Assembly (NCBI GenBank): GCA_030248135.1
Contig: JASANC010003237.1
Span: 1-64,000 of the forward strand
Source: Theristus sp. LFF4_11
Taxonomy: Eukaryota; Nematoda; Chromadorea; Monhysterida; Xyalidae
Direction of reading: 5' to 3'
Length of the DNA: 64,000 nt
Part shown: positions 38,001 to 50,000 of the stretch, piece after piece
How positions within the stretch are numbered: the first letter of the stretch is position 1
How the letters are laid out: each line of letters begins with the position of its first letter
Notes under the pieces: generated by a model
The model's input: the letters and a program-made list of their open reading frames with translations, nothing else
Told to the model about the DNA's origin: nothing
The model's database searches: none
Program-made: the position numbers and the translations under genes

Positions 38001-41000
38001 GTTACCACGTACACTTTATCTTCGGAGATTACTTGAGCTAGTTCCTCTGGGCTTTCAAAAAGAAACTTTTGTTCTTGCACCAATATTTGTGCCAGTAATC
38101 CACACCGATACAAACCAAGAAATAGGAGAGAAATGAACGCGGAAATCACGGCCAGTTGGCGGTGTGACAATTTCAGTGTCAGTCGAGTCCTCTGTACATC
38201 ATACTCTACTTTTTGGTCCGTTGGGAAACTGTAGCGAGTTGCTTTTTGCAGCAAATGCAATGCTAGCAGCGAAAAGCCGAGCCATGCCCATAATTTTGCT
38301 CCGTAAACTGCCGTAAATCGCATAGCATCACGAAAAATTGCGTCAACATTGACCAATGGATTTTTGGCACCGATGGCGCACCACGTCACTCCATGGAGTA
38401 TTGGTTCGGTGAACTTGTAGCCAGCAGCACGGCGCTCGGGCGTGTTCATCCAACACCACAGATCGGTGTCCGCTACAAACGAAGTGTTGTACGATTCCAC
38501 TGAGCTCCTATTTGCTGTTGTCGGTGTCGCACTGGCATATGAATCATAGGTGCTGATTTCGTAGTTTTGCTTAGCATAATTTAGCAGGAACCCATAAATT
38601 TCGGCCATGGCGCCAGGAAATGGGCAATCTTTTGTTTTTCGTAACTTTGTGCTCACGGCACATGGTGCTGAATACGGCAACGGTACATTCGACGACACTT
38701 TTAACGAGTACATTTTTTTCTCAATGCAGCAAACTTTGTGGAACTGGAAATCTTTCCGCTATTGTGTTTTTACAGTATTAAGCAATTCGCCCGGTTGTTC
38801 TTGGATTACTTTATGGTATTTTTTTATCGTTTTGCTATTTGCTGTATTTTTAATTGTAAATCAACACGCACGGATTAAACAAACATATGCAAAGGTGCAA
38901 AACCCTGCATGTATACTGTAGTTTTATTTTGGATTCAACGTCATGTTTTCTCATGTAAAACACTTCCATCGCAAACTTGCTTTTTTGTTTGCTTGAAGTC
39001 ATTGACATTCAATGGAAAGCCTGAATTTCAAACAGATATTGTGCTCTTTACGTGAAGACGTGAAAAACAATATCATCATTCAAGTTTGAAATTCAGGTTC
39101 GGCATTGAATTTCAATGACTTCAAGTAAACAAAAAAGCAAGTTTAGGACAGAAGTGTTTTTCTGCAATTAGAGTAAATAGACTGATCAGCAAGCCGATTT
39201 TCAGTACAATAAAGACCCCAATGAAATCTGAAACATTCAAGGAGCGAGAGTGACGCTTTCTGACATGGTTAGTATTTGAGGATCGTGCCGTAATCCGATA
39301 CATGTTTTCATAGCGCTTCATTATACCATTGAATGCGCTAGATAAATGTTTGATGCCGATGTTCATACGATCAATCACATCATCTGGTACCCATGGTGCC
39401 AATGCTATGCCGCAACTTGCGGGGAAAAAGCCTTCCAAGCTCACCTAAAACAAGGTTTCTTGTGAAAAGGTTGTTTCGTGCAGAGAGAAAACATCTTTGA
39501 GTTTTTGAGTAGACATTCTGAGCTGTGGTACTTGTATTGGCTATTCTTCCGCCTCCGTGATTACATAAAACCACAAACGTACCTTGCGTGCTCCTGGTGT
39601 TTGGCTCAACCAGTAATCGCAGGATATTGTTTGAACGATGAACACGATTCCGTTGTGAATACGATGCAACTGCTGAGAAAGGTTCGGTGTTATTTCGACC
39701 TGCTTGTCACGTATCGCCGCTCGCATCTGCCATTCCGCTGTTCTATAATGATAGCCAGCCTCCTGCAGTCTCAACTTCACCAGCCAGTCGTTTAATTCAT
39801 ATTCCGTAGCCAGCTGAACCTTTTCAGCAGCAACAACTGACGCCAATTCCTCTGTGTTCTCAAACAAGAATTCGTGCTTTTGAACGAGAATTTGTGCCAA
39901 CAATCCGCAGCGATAAAGTCCAAGAAAAAGCAGCAGAACCAGCGCTGATATTAGTCTAAGCTGGCGATTTGAAGTTGGCTTATGGTCCCGTTCCGGTCGG
40001 TAGTTAACCGAAGCAGTAGCTTTTTGCAACATTCGCAACGCAACGATGCTTAGTCCGAGCCACAGCCACAGTCGTATGCCGTAAACGGCCAATTTGAAAA
40101 ATCTGGTTAAACACTTTTGGAGTTTAAAAGTTGCCGTTGAGAGGCATTAGCAAGAGTGCATCAAAATGCACGTTTCGATATTTGTATTTCTTGAAACCGG
40201 TTCCATATGTCCATGTCTGCCGCTGTTGATTTGTTAAAACGTGTATTGTTTGTCGGTTGACTGATTGCAGCCATTGTATATGATGTTTTGTCCACCATTT
40301 CGTAGCTCTGTCGAACATAATGCAGCAATAGGCCGGACATTTCAGCCGTGATGCCAGGGAACGGGCAGTCTCTCGTTTTTTGAAGTCTTGTTTCTTTGAC
40401 ACCGCATGGATATGAAAACAGTATTGACGCTAACGAAGAAAAGGTCAGCACGTACATTTTTCTGGTGTTATGTAAACTACAACTTATTTTGCACAACTTA
40501 GTAAAAAACAATGTGTTGTTCGCGATGAAGTGACACGGTAGCACTCCCCAAACGAGTGCATAAAAGTATAACAGTAGCAACTCGGATAATTCGTTCAAAA
40601 CTAAAAAAACGGGAATTTTCTCCGGTTCGAGCTGCTTTCAAATGGGCTGCGATAAAAAGTAATGAATGAATGGAACATGCACAGAGAAAAAAGCGACTGT
40701 CTGGCCAACATGCGCTTATAGATTATGCTTTATATCATCTGTTTGTTTCGTCGTTGCGTGGAAAAATTTCGAGCTTTTATGCTAATTGTAAATCAACAAT
40801 GATGTGAAAAAACTCGATCGACGGTCACAGCAACATTTACTTACAAAAAAAGGAAACGGCATTCCTTGTAATAAATCAATGCGAATATAAACAAATAGTG
40901 TCCATATGTTATATCAATCAAGGTTATCACAAAACACACAGCTCATTAAATAGTTACTGAATGTATTTTAAATATAAAGCAAGGATGACATCAAATGAAA

Positions 41001-44000
41001 ACTTGTTTTTTTTTATGAATTTCAGCAAAGTTAAAGGTAACAATGAACAGGATTTCACATAATTAAAGCAATCGGTTTTGGTACCGAATAAATTTCAATG
41101 AAACACAACCCCCGTAGTTCTTGCGCAAATTGTGTGGGCCATCAATTGATGCAAAAGCAATTTTGTCTGTGTTTTGGCTCACACGGTCTTGATGGCCAAA
41201 CAATTTTCAATAACTAGTCCGACCACACCAATTAGTGAGCCCATGGTGAGAACACCAAAGATACCAATGAAATCAGTCAGTTTTATGGTGCGTTTGAGGC
41301 TTTGGGGTAGTGCGTAGATGCCGACCGGATGGGCGCAGTGTGCCAATTGATAGAGAGACTCGTATCGTCGGCGAATGACGCTGAACGTCGTTGCCAAATG
41401 TTTGATGGCTGTGTTCAAACGATCGATCACATCTGCCGGTACCCACGGTGCCAGCAGCATGCCGCATCGGACAGCAAACAGATCGCGCAAATCAACCTGT
41501 TTGAAAACTCATGATGTGCATTGGAAAAATAAATACGCGCAAAGAACGTCACAAAAGAACAAAAATAGTGCTCCAGTAGTGGTTTATGAGTGGGCTTGAA
41601 TATCAATTACTTTCTGACCTTGCGAATGCCACACTGCATCGACCGCCAATAATCACACTTGAGCGTATCCAGTACGAGTGCAATGTTTTTATTCTGGGCG
41701 ACTCGTTGAATTACTTCAATTATGTTGTCCGTGATTATGACTTCTTCACTTTTTAGTGCTTCTGCCATCGTTTTAGCAGCGCGGTGGTACACGTGGTGAC
41801 CACTCTTTAATCCTTGCAGCCAACTGAAAGTGAAGAGAACCTCTTCAAAACTTTAGTTTGTTCAGAAGACAAGACAAGTTGGTTATCAAGATAGCATCAA
41901 CGGGGTAGTTTGTAGTAAACAGTAAATCGGCTTGTCTCAGAAAACGATGAAACGCCGAATACCTGTAGTTCGCATAAGCAGTGTACAATTGCACACCACC
42001 ATCCATGACCGCTTGTGCCAATTCTTCTGTGTTTTCGAACGCGTATTTGTTTTTATACATGAGAATTTGAGCCAAAAGCCCGGTTCGATACAGTCCAACG
42101 AACAGCAACGATGCCAACGCGGACACCACTGCCAATTGACGGCTCGATGCGGTTCGCGGTATCACTCGTTCAACATTCCACCATGTGACGGTTCTCCTGA
42201 CGCCGTAAAGCAGCAGGAACATCACCAAGAGAGACGCCCATAGTTGGGCGCTGTAAACCGAGGTGAACGTGATCGCATCGATCAGAATGGCTTCACCGTC
42301 GCTCAAAGGGTGCTCCGACTGCAGGGCACACCAATGACCGCCATAAACCAACGGTTCCGTGAACTGACAGTTCAGCCGCCGTCGTTCCGGCAAATCTTCC
42401 CAGCACTTTGTGTCCATGTCCGCCAGTGTGGACTGGTTTAGGTTAGACATAGGTTGACCAAACAATAAATTAAGACTGAACGACGGAAGATCCACCATTT
42501 CGTAGCTTATATTGGCATAATTCAGCAGAATGCCGACCATTTCAGACTCGGCGCCTGAGGCCAGTTTCAGAAGTCAAAAGTTGTTGATTGTTTTTGTTGA
42601 TTGTTCAAACCTACTATTTATGATTCAGGACATTAAACCGACATACATACAGTTTTAGGAATGGTCTTATGAAACTGACCCCTGGCGAAGGGCAGTCAAG
42701 GGTTCGGTGCAGTCGACTTCGAACGCCGCATGGAAATAGTGATGGTATCGATGGCAGCGATGATACTCGTAGTGTATAAACCATTTTAACTCAGAAAGAT
42801 TGAAAAACGGATGAAACAATTGGACTACTGTCAGGGTGAAAAAGACTGCAAACAAGCATCCAAATCCGTAATATAATAATGCAAACTAAAGGTGGTGTTT
42901 GCACAATTTACCTTTGGTTAAAAAAGTTGCTGTGCATGCAGCTATCAAATTGCTTGCACCCAATTATTTTTCGTTCAGATTCGATTAAACCGAAAGTGCG
43001 TAAAAGATGAAAAAGCAAACAATCCCAAACGCGATCAACGCTGGCCAGTTCAAATTCATAAATCTATAATTCGAATAAATTATAAATAGAATAGTTGGAG
43101 GTCTCTCAAAAGACTACAGACCACAAACAGAATATTTGGGGGAAACTAAGCCCATAATACAGAATGGTTGAGTAAATGTGGCAGCTTTTTTTCAGGGTGC
43201 AAGGCGCGCGAAATTTGAATGAAAAACAGACGTTCAGAAACTAATTTTTGTGTCAAGTCAAAGTTGACGTGTTTTTTTTGCAAATTAATTCTTCGTGCTA
43301 TCTGGTTCATTATTTCTCCCTTGCACACACGATTGTAAATTATCTTGGTATTCTTGAAAAATGCAGCTCCTACAGTCGAACTCTAGATTATAGGGAATCA
43401 GCTGATTGGTTGGGACTACGGTATGCATGCTTTCTGTGTAATCCAAACTCCGCCCCCACAGCAATGCCTGCACAGAAAGCATGTATACCGTAATCCCAAC
43501 CAGTCAGCTGATCCCCTTAATTTGGAGTTCGACTGTAGTCTGCGGCGGCTGATCCCGTCTTGATTGTGAGCACATGGAGTGCCTTACTTATTTGTCCATA
43601 CTGTGGTAAAATTACAAAGTACATTGGTAAAAAGTGCATTGCGCAGCACAGAGCAGCAGTTGAATCGAACGGTTCCATCGATTTTACAGGTGCTGATCTC
43701 GGCGCAGCAGCCGTCGTACGACACTCGGCACAATTACGTTGAGTCGATATTCCTGTCGGCAGTGGACCGATTCGGCAATCATTTCAACGCTGAGGAACTG
43801 GAGAAGCTGATCAGCAGTGAGACGTCGATTTTCGACGTGTTGCACGACTTCTTCTTCCACTGGAACCCGGCGGTGCGACACGATACTCTCACGTTCAGAA
43901 TCGTGCAGCAGTTTACTCGTCAATCAACGTTGTTTAATCGAATGCTCAGGTTCGAATGGCTGCCCTCGAGGTGTACGTGCGCCGTTCGTACACGTGCTAC

Positions 44001-47000
44001 CCGTTGAACTGCTTGAAACACCATCCAATCAGCGATCAACTGGGTTGCGTCGAGTTTCAGTTCACGCTGCCGTCCAGTCATCCGAATCGGGTGACCAGAC
44101 ACCCGGGCAAGGGAATGACCAAAGTGCGAAGTATGTCCGCTGGTCAGTCGGTGGTGGTGCTGTCATTGGCGCATGTTTGTGCTCTTGTTATGGCTTCCAG
44201 CGGCGGGTGTCACTTGTTCTGCTCAGGATCCGTGGTTATCTGCATGTGTATAATGTTTTCTGTACTATTCACTGTTCTTTTGGTTTTGGGACTCCAACCC
44301 GTTTGTATGCGTAGAAAAAAGTTCTATGCTTGATGCCGCACTTCTCAATAGTCATATCTCAGAGACTCGGGTCATTTTTGAATTGCCGCGTCAAGCAAGA
44401 AACTGACTCACCATTCATGCGTGCATAAAGTCGCAGGACTAGAAAAACGTCATCTCAAAGTTTATTTGCGGCGTCTGTTGCATTGCAGGCGTTGACGACG
44501 CCGAGATGACGTCGATTGTCCTTGGCGCGGACGAGCGAAGCAGCCAGCGCATCGGCCTGATGGGCGCGTTCGACTCGTTCGACCAGTTCGCGCAGCATTT
44601 CCTGGTGCTGCTCAGTCAGATATCGCTCAGCGTCTACACGGACGCACACGAGCCACTCGCCGAGCAACTCTCGTTGAAGTGAGGCCAGAGAAGCCATTGG
44701 CACTTGAAAGGCAGACTGGCGCTTGTTGTCCCTGTGCATTCACTTTGTTAATTCGTGTCGAATGAAAGATACTTCGTCCATATCCATGATTTCATGTCGA
44801 TTTGTGAGAAATCAAGGTTGCTGTTTATTACAGATCCTCCATATCAGAGAACGCGGACACGAACAAACTGCTGCAGGACAGCGACCCGATCAACGTGATT
44901 AACGTCGCGTTACGCATGCACTCGGCAAACGGCGACGACGACGACAAGCTGGCGGCGAAGTTTCAGGCGAGAGATGGCTGGAAAAAGGCTTTTGAATTTC
45001 AGTTTCATTAAGAAAGAGGTGAAATCAGAATGTGTGGTCCGTCGACGGCGAAGCGAGAAGATAAGATAGGCAAAGCCCCCACAGAACGCGGCACGTCTCG
45101 TGGCAGGCAACCCTACATTTTAGGCATCGCCTTGCGTTAAAAGCTTTCTATCACAACGTTTTGAAAACCACAATAACTCGTGTTTTTTGCAGGAATTCTG
45201 CTCATCTCACAAACAGTGTCTGCTTGAACGCGGCATCCGTCGTATCACGTTCATTGTTCTTGTCCAGCGAAACTTCCCGAAATATTTCACGTTTCGAGCG
45301 CGTCAGCACTTTGAGGAGGACCGAATTTACAGGCATCTCGAGCCAGCGCTTGCCTTCCAGTTGGAGATCAATCGAATGAAGAACTTTCGACTGCAGGCGA
45401 TTCCGACTGCTAATCGGCGGTTGGTCGAAAATTTCTTGAAATAAAAAAACGGTGAGCATTAAAAAGTTTTTTCCGCTTTTGCAGCATGCATTTGTATCTC
45501 GGTCGTGCATGTCCGCAAGCTGGCAAGGAAGTGAGCGACAGCCGTCTGTTCCTCCGATGCATCATACGACACGCCGATTTGATAACGAACAAAACCAGCT
45601 TTGGGTTCATGAAGGACGAGGGAGAGCGAGTGTTGCTGGAGGCAATTGAGGCACTAGAGGTAACAGTTGAAGCTGAGTGACTGCGTTCAAACGGAGCACG
45701 CTGATTGGTTGTGCTGAAATGACATCATTTCACTCGTGTATCTTAAAAAATGAACGAATGAAAGTCGTTGAATTTGGCATGCTGATTGCCAGCATCAACC
45801 TGCCAGCACCAGAACAGTGAGCCCAAATTAAAGGCAGCCAATCAGTGAATTGCCAATGATTAACAGTTCGACTGTTGTCAATAATTACTGATTATTGAGA
45901 ACGTACAGCATCGTTTCTGTCGCGTTTGCCCAGGTCGCCCTGTCATCGGTTCCGGACGCCAGCAAGACCGACTGCAATCACATCTTTCTGAATTTCGTGC
46001 CCTGCGTGCAACTCGATCCGTCGATCGTCGAAGAGACCGTCAGACGCGTCGTCGTGCAGTACGGACCGAGGCTGTGGCGCATCCGGGCGCTCGAGGCTGA
46101 GCTGAACTTCAGGTGGTTGCTTGCACGCACATTTCGGAGATTCAATGTTAGGCTTTCAGTGTGGTTTTCTCACTTGCAACTTTTCCTCAACTTCTGACAC
46201 GACATGAATTTCAGAATTCGCCTGCGCAAAGACGGCGAGCCGATACGAATGCGGCTGACGGTGTCGAACGCCAGCGGTTACCACCTGGACTTGGTGCTTT
46301 ACCAGGAGGAGACGTTGGTGCAACCGGATGGCTCCATTCAAACAGTCTACAGGTGACGCCCATGTTTAGGCTGGAGCAGATTGAAAGCAACGCGCAAGAA
46401 AGCCACCGTTGATACTCCTGATTACGTTTGCAAAAAATCCGGTGTTTATCACATACTGTAACCCCTGATCATTTTCTTTCAGAACGTGGAATCCGAGCGG
46501 CTCCAGCAAACCGGGTCCACTGGATGGTCAACCGATTAATTTTCCGTACCCCACCAAGGATCACCTTCAACAGAAACGCTATCTCGCGCAGAAAATGGGC
46601 ACCACGTTCGTGGATCATTTTCGTTCTCACTCAGTATAATCCATGTCAGAGTCAATAGTAACAGAATTTTTAAGGTACGTGTACGACTTTCCGGAGATGT
46701 TCCGTCAGGCGGTCGTTAAGCAGTGGCGTGAGTTGTACGCGCTCACTGGACGCACATCGCGGCGAGACCGCGGCAGGTACGACAGCAGTATGCTGCTATC
46801 GGCATCGGTTGAATCACATTCACAGGTTCGCAGTGTTTTTGAGTTTTTTTTTTCGGTGAATCCTGTTGATTGACAGAATGATAGGCATGTCGGGCTGTTA
46901 TGTACCTAGCCAATCTACGTCATCCCAAACAGACAAATCTGTTCACCCCATTCCAACCTATACACTGACAATGACATACATTCCAGGAGCGAGTGGTCAG

Positions 47001-50000
47001 CCCATCGCCGATGGAGATGATGTTGTCTGACGAAGATGTGTCACAGGGTGTGTCGGATGTGCTGCAATGGAAGGAGCTTGTACTGGACGCACGCGACCAA
47101 CTCACCGAAGTGACACGGTTTCCGGGTAGGCTCTCGAGTTGCACCACTTTTGGATTTGTAGCGAAACAGTGAACTTTGAAGAAGCGTACGTTTGTCATAA
47201 TTTAAAAACTGAACTCATCCATTGTTGTCATTCAGGCCAAAACGAATGCGGCATGGTTGCATGGCGGCTGACACTGCGCACACCGGAATACCCCGAGGGA
47301 CGCGATTTGGTTGTCATTGGTAAAAACACTGCTTTTGATATCCATCACCTCTATTATTTACATTTCGTTCTTTTTTGTTTCGCCAGTGAACTTGCGTTTC
47401 ATTTCAGCGAACGACATCACGTTTTTGATCGGTTCGTTTGGCGTTCAAGAGGACAAACTGTTCCGAGAGGCGAGCGAGCTGTCACGCCGATTGGGCATAC
47501 CGCGGTTCTACATCGCCGCCAATAGCGGTGCTCGCATTGGACTAGCGGAAGAGGTGAATTGAGGACACAAAATGTGTCATTGTGTGTAACTGTTTGCTTT
47601 GCAACGGTCTGCATGACCTCTCATATATGCGTCTTCGAGCTCAAAAAAATATGCGAAAGTAAATTGTTGCACCACAGGTGAAAGCGTGCTTCCGCGTGGC
47701 GTGGACTGACCCGGCAGCGCAAGAGAAAGGCTTCGACTACCTCTACCTGACACCGGAGGACTACAAACGTGTGAACACTGGCAAAACGTCCGTTCATGCG
47801 ACTGCCATTCAGGATCCGTCCACGGGCGAGACGAGATACAAATTAACGGATGTCATTGGAAAGGCCGACAGCTTGGGCGTTGAGAACTTGCAGGGTAAAC
47901 GCGTGAAGTTTTTGAACTTTTTTGAGTTTTTTAAACAATTGCGATTTTCAAACGTTGCCAACTTGCAGGTTCCGGTATGATTGCCGGCGAAACGTCGGAT
48001 GCGTACAACGAAGTGGTCACGATGTCACTCGTCACCTGCAGAACAGTCGGCATTGGCGCCTATCTTGTTCGTCTTGGCCAGCGCACAATTCAGGTTGAAG
48101 AATTCACAAGTTTTGTGCTGTGAAATTTGGGGAAGTGCGTTTTGTGACCAAAACTGATCCGTATGCCGTTTTGCTTCTCAGGTGGAAAACTCGCATATCA
48201 TTCTGACGGGTGCTCCAGCATTAAATAAACTGCTGGGGCGTGAAGTGTACACGTCGTCGAACCAGTTGGGGGGTAAGCTTTTTTGAAATATTTGTGTCAT
48301 TTTTAAATTTGCTTGATCAAGTCATCTTCTCCAAAATTCAAGGCATTCAAATCATGCACAACAACGGCGTGAGTCACGCGACCGTACGAAACGACTATGA
48401 AGGTGTGCTGATGCTCTTGAAGTGGCTGTCCTACATTCCAAAGGTCCGTTCGTATGCGTTTTGTTGCGAATGTTGTTTTGTTGTGTTGCTGTGGTTTAGT
48501 AATGCCAACCGCGGATGTTTGCCTGATTGAACCGGTCTACTCAGTCTGTCAATTATCAATTGTTTGCTCCACACAGGACACTCACAGCATGGTGCCACTG
48601 GTGCCTTCGCAGCATGACCCGGTCGACCGATTGATCGAGTTCTGCCCCACGCGCAATCCGTACGACCCACGTTGGATGCTCGCTGGTTGGTCGACGTTGT
48701 TCGTTCTTGTTGTTTGTAAGGCCGTCACTCGAATTAACAGCCAGCAACTCTCAGGCCGCACCAATCCATCGAACAGCGAACAGTGGGAGTCCGGGTTTTT
48801 CGATCGCGGCTCATGGGACGAGATCATGGCTGGCTGGGCGAAAACGGTCGTGTGCGGCCGTGCCAGACTCGGAGGTTGCTTACTTGCAGTCGAATAATTC
48901 AGAAACTTGCTTCCACTGACACCGAGATTGTGTCGAATAAAACAATTAAAAATACACAAAACTAATGCATGATTTCGCCGGGTGGCGATAAAAATTAATT
49001 CAACTAAATTCAACTGGCCCACATCTGACATAATTCTGTCCGTGATGCAGGTATTCCGTGCGGTGTTATCGCCGTTGAAACGCGCATGGTTGAACTTGAA
49101 GTTCCGGCCGACCCTGCCGCCCTTGATTCGGAGGCCCGCGTTCAACAGCAAGCCGGACAGGTGTGGTATTTGTTTCGCAGGATTTTGATTTATGTGTTGA
49201 TGTTTTTTAATGCTTTGCAGGTGTGGTTCCCTGACTCGGCGTACAAAACTGCGCAAGCGATAAAAGACTTCAACCGAGAACGTTTGCCACTGTTTATATT
49301 CGCAAACTGGCGTGGCTTTTCGGGCGGCATGAAAGGTGACCTGAAAAGCTTCCCCCGATTATTTTCCATTGAGTGTCATTTCGGGGAGTTGTGTCGAAAT
49401 TCGAAACGCGAGGTTACGATATATCACGCCAGGTCAATTATTTGTGTTTAATTTTCAATGCAAACGATTTCACCACTGCAGACATGTTCGATCAAGTCGT
49501 GAAGTTCGGTGCTTACATCGTGGATGGATTAAGAGAGTACCGCCTGCCAGTGATGATCTACATCCCGAGACATGGTGAACTTCGTGGCGGTGCTTGGGTA
49601 GTCGTTGATCCTGCCATTAATCCGCGTTACATGGAGATGTATGCGGACTCGGATGCACGGTACGGTGCTTTGGCTCTCGTGTACCTTTCTTATGTCTAGC
49701 AGAGAGATCTGACCCCGAAACTTTTCCGTTTTTATCGTACTGTTTTTTAGTGGCGGCGTGCTGGAGCCGGAAGGCACGGTTGAAATCAAATTCCGTGCGA
49801 AGGACATCATCAAGACGATCTACCGCTGCGATGCGCAGTGCAAGCAGTTGCAGATGCAGATCGCTGCGTTGCCGGAGGGTGACCCGCAGTCGAACACGCT
49901 CAAGGTGCGTCGCGCCAGTTCTGGCAATTATGTGGACGTACAACTTCAGTATTCGGTTGTGATGAAGAATTGGGCATTTTTCGGTGCTGTCGTGTAGAAA

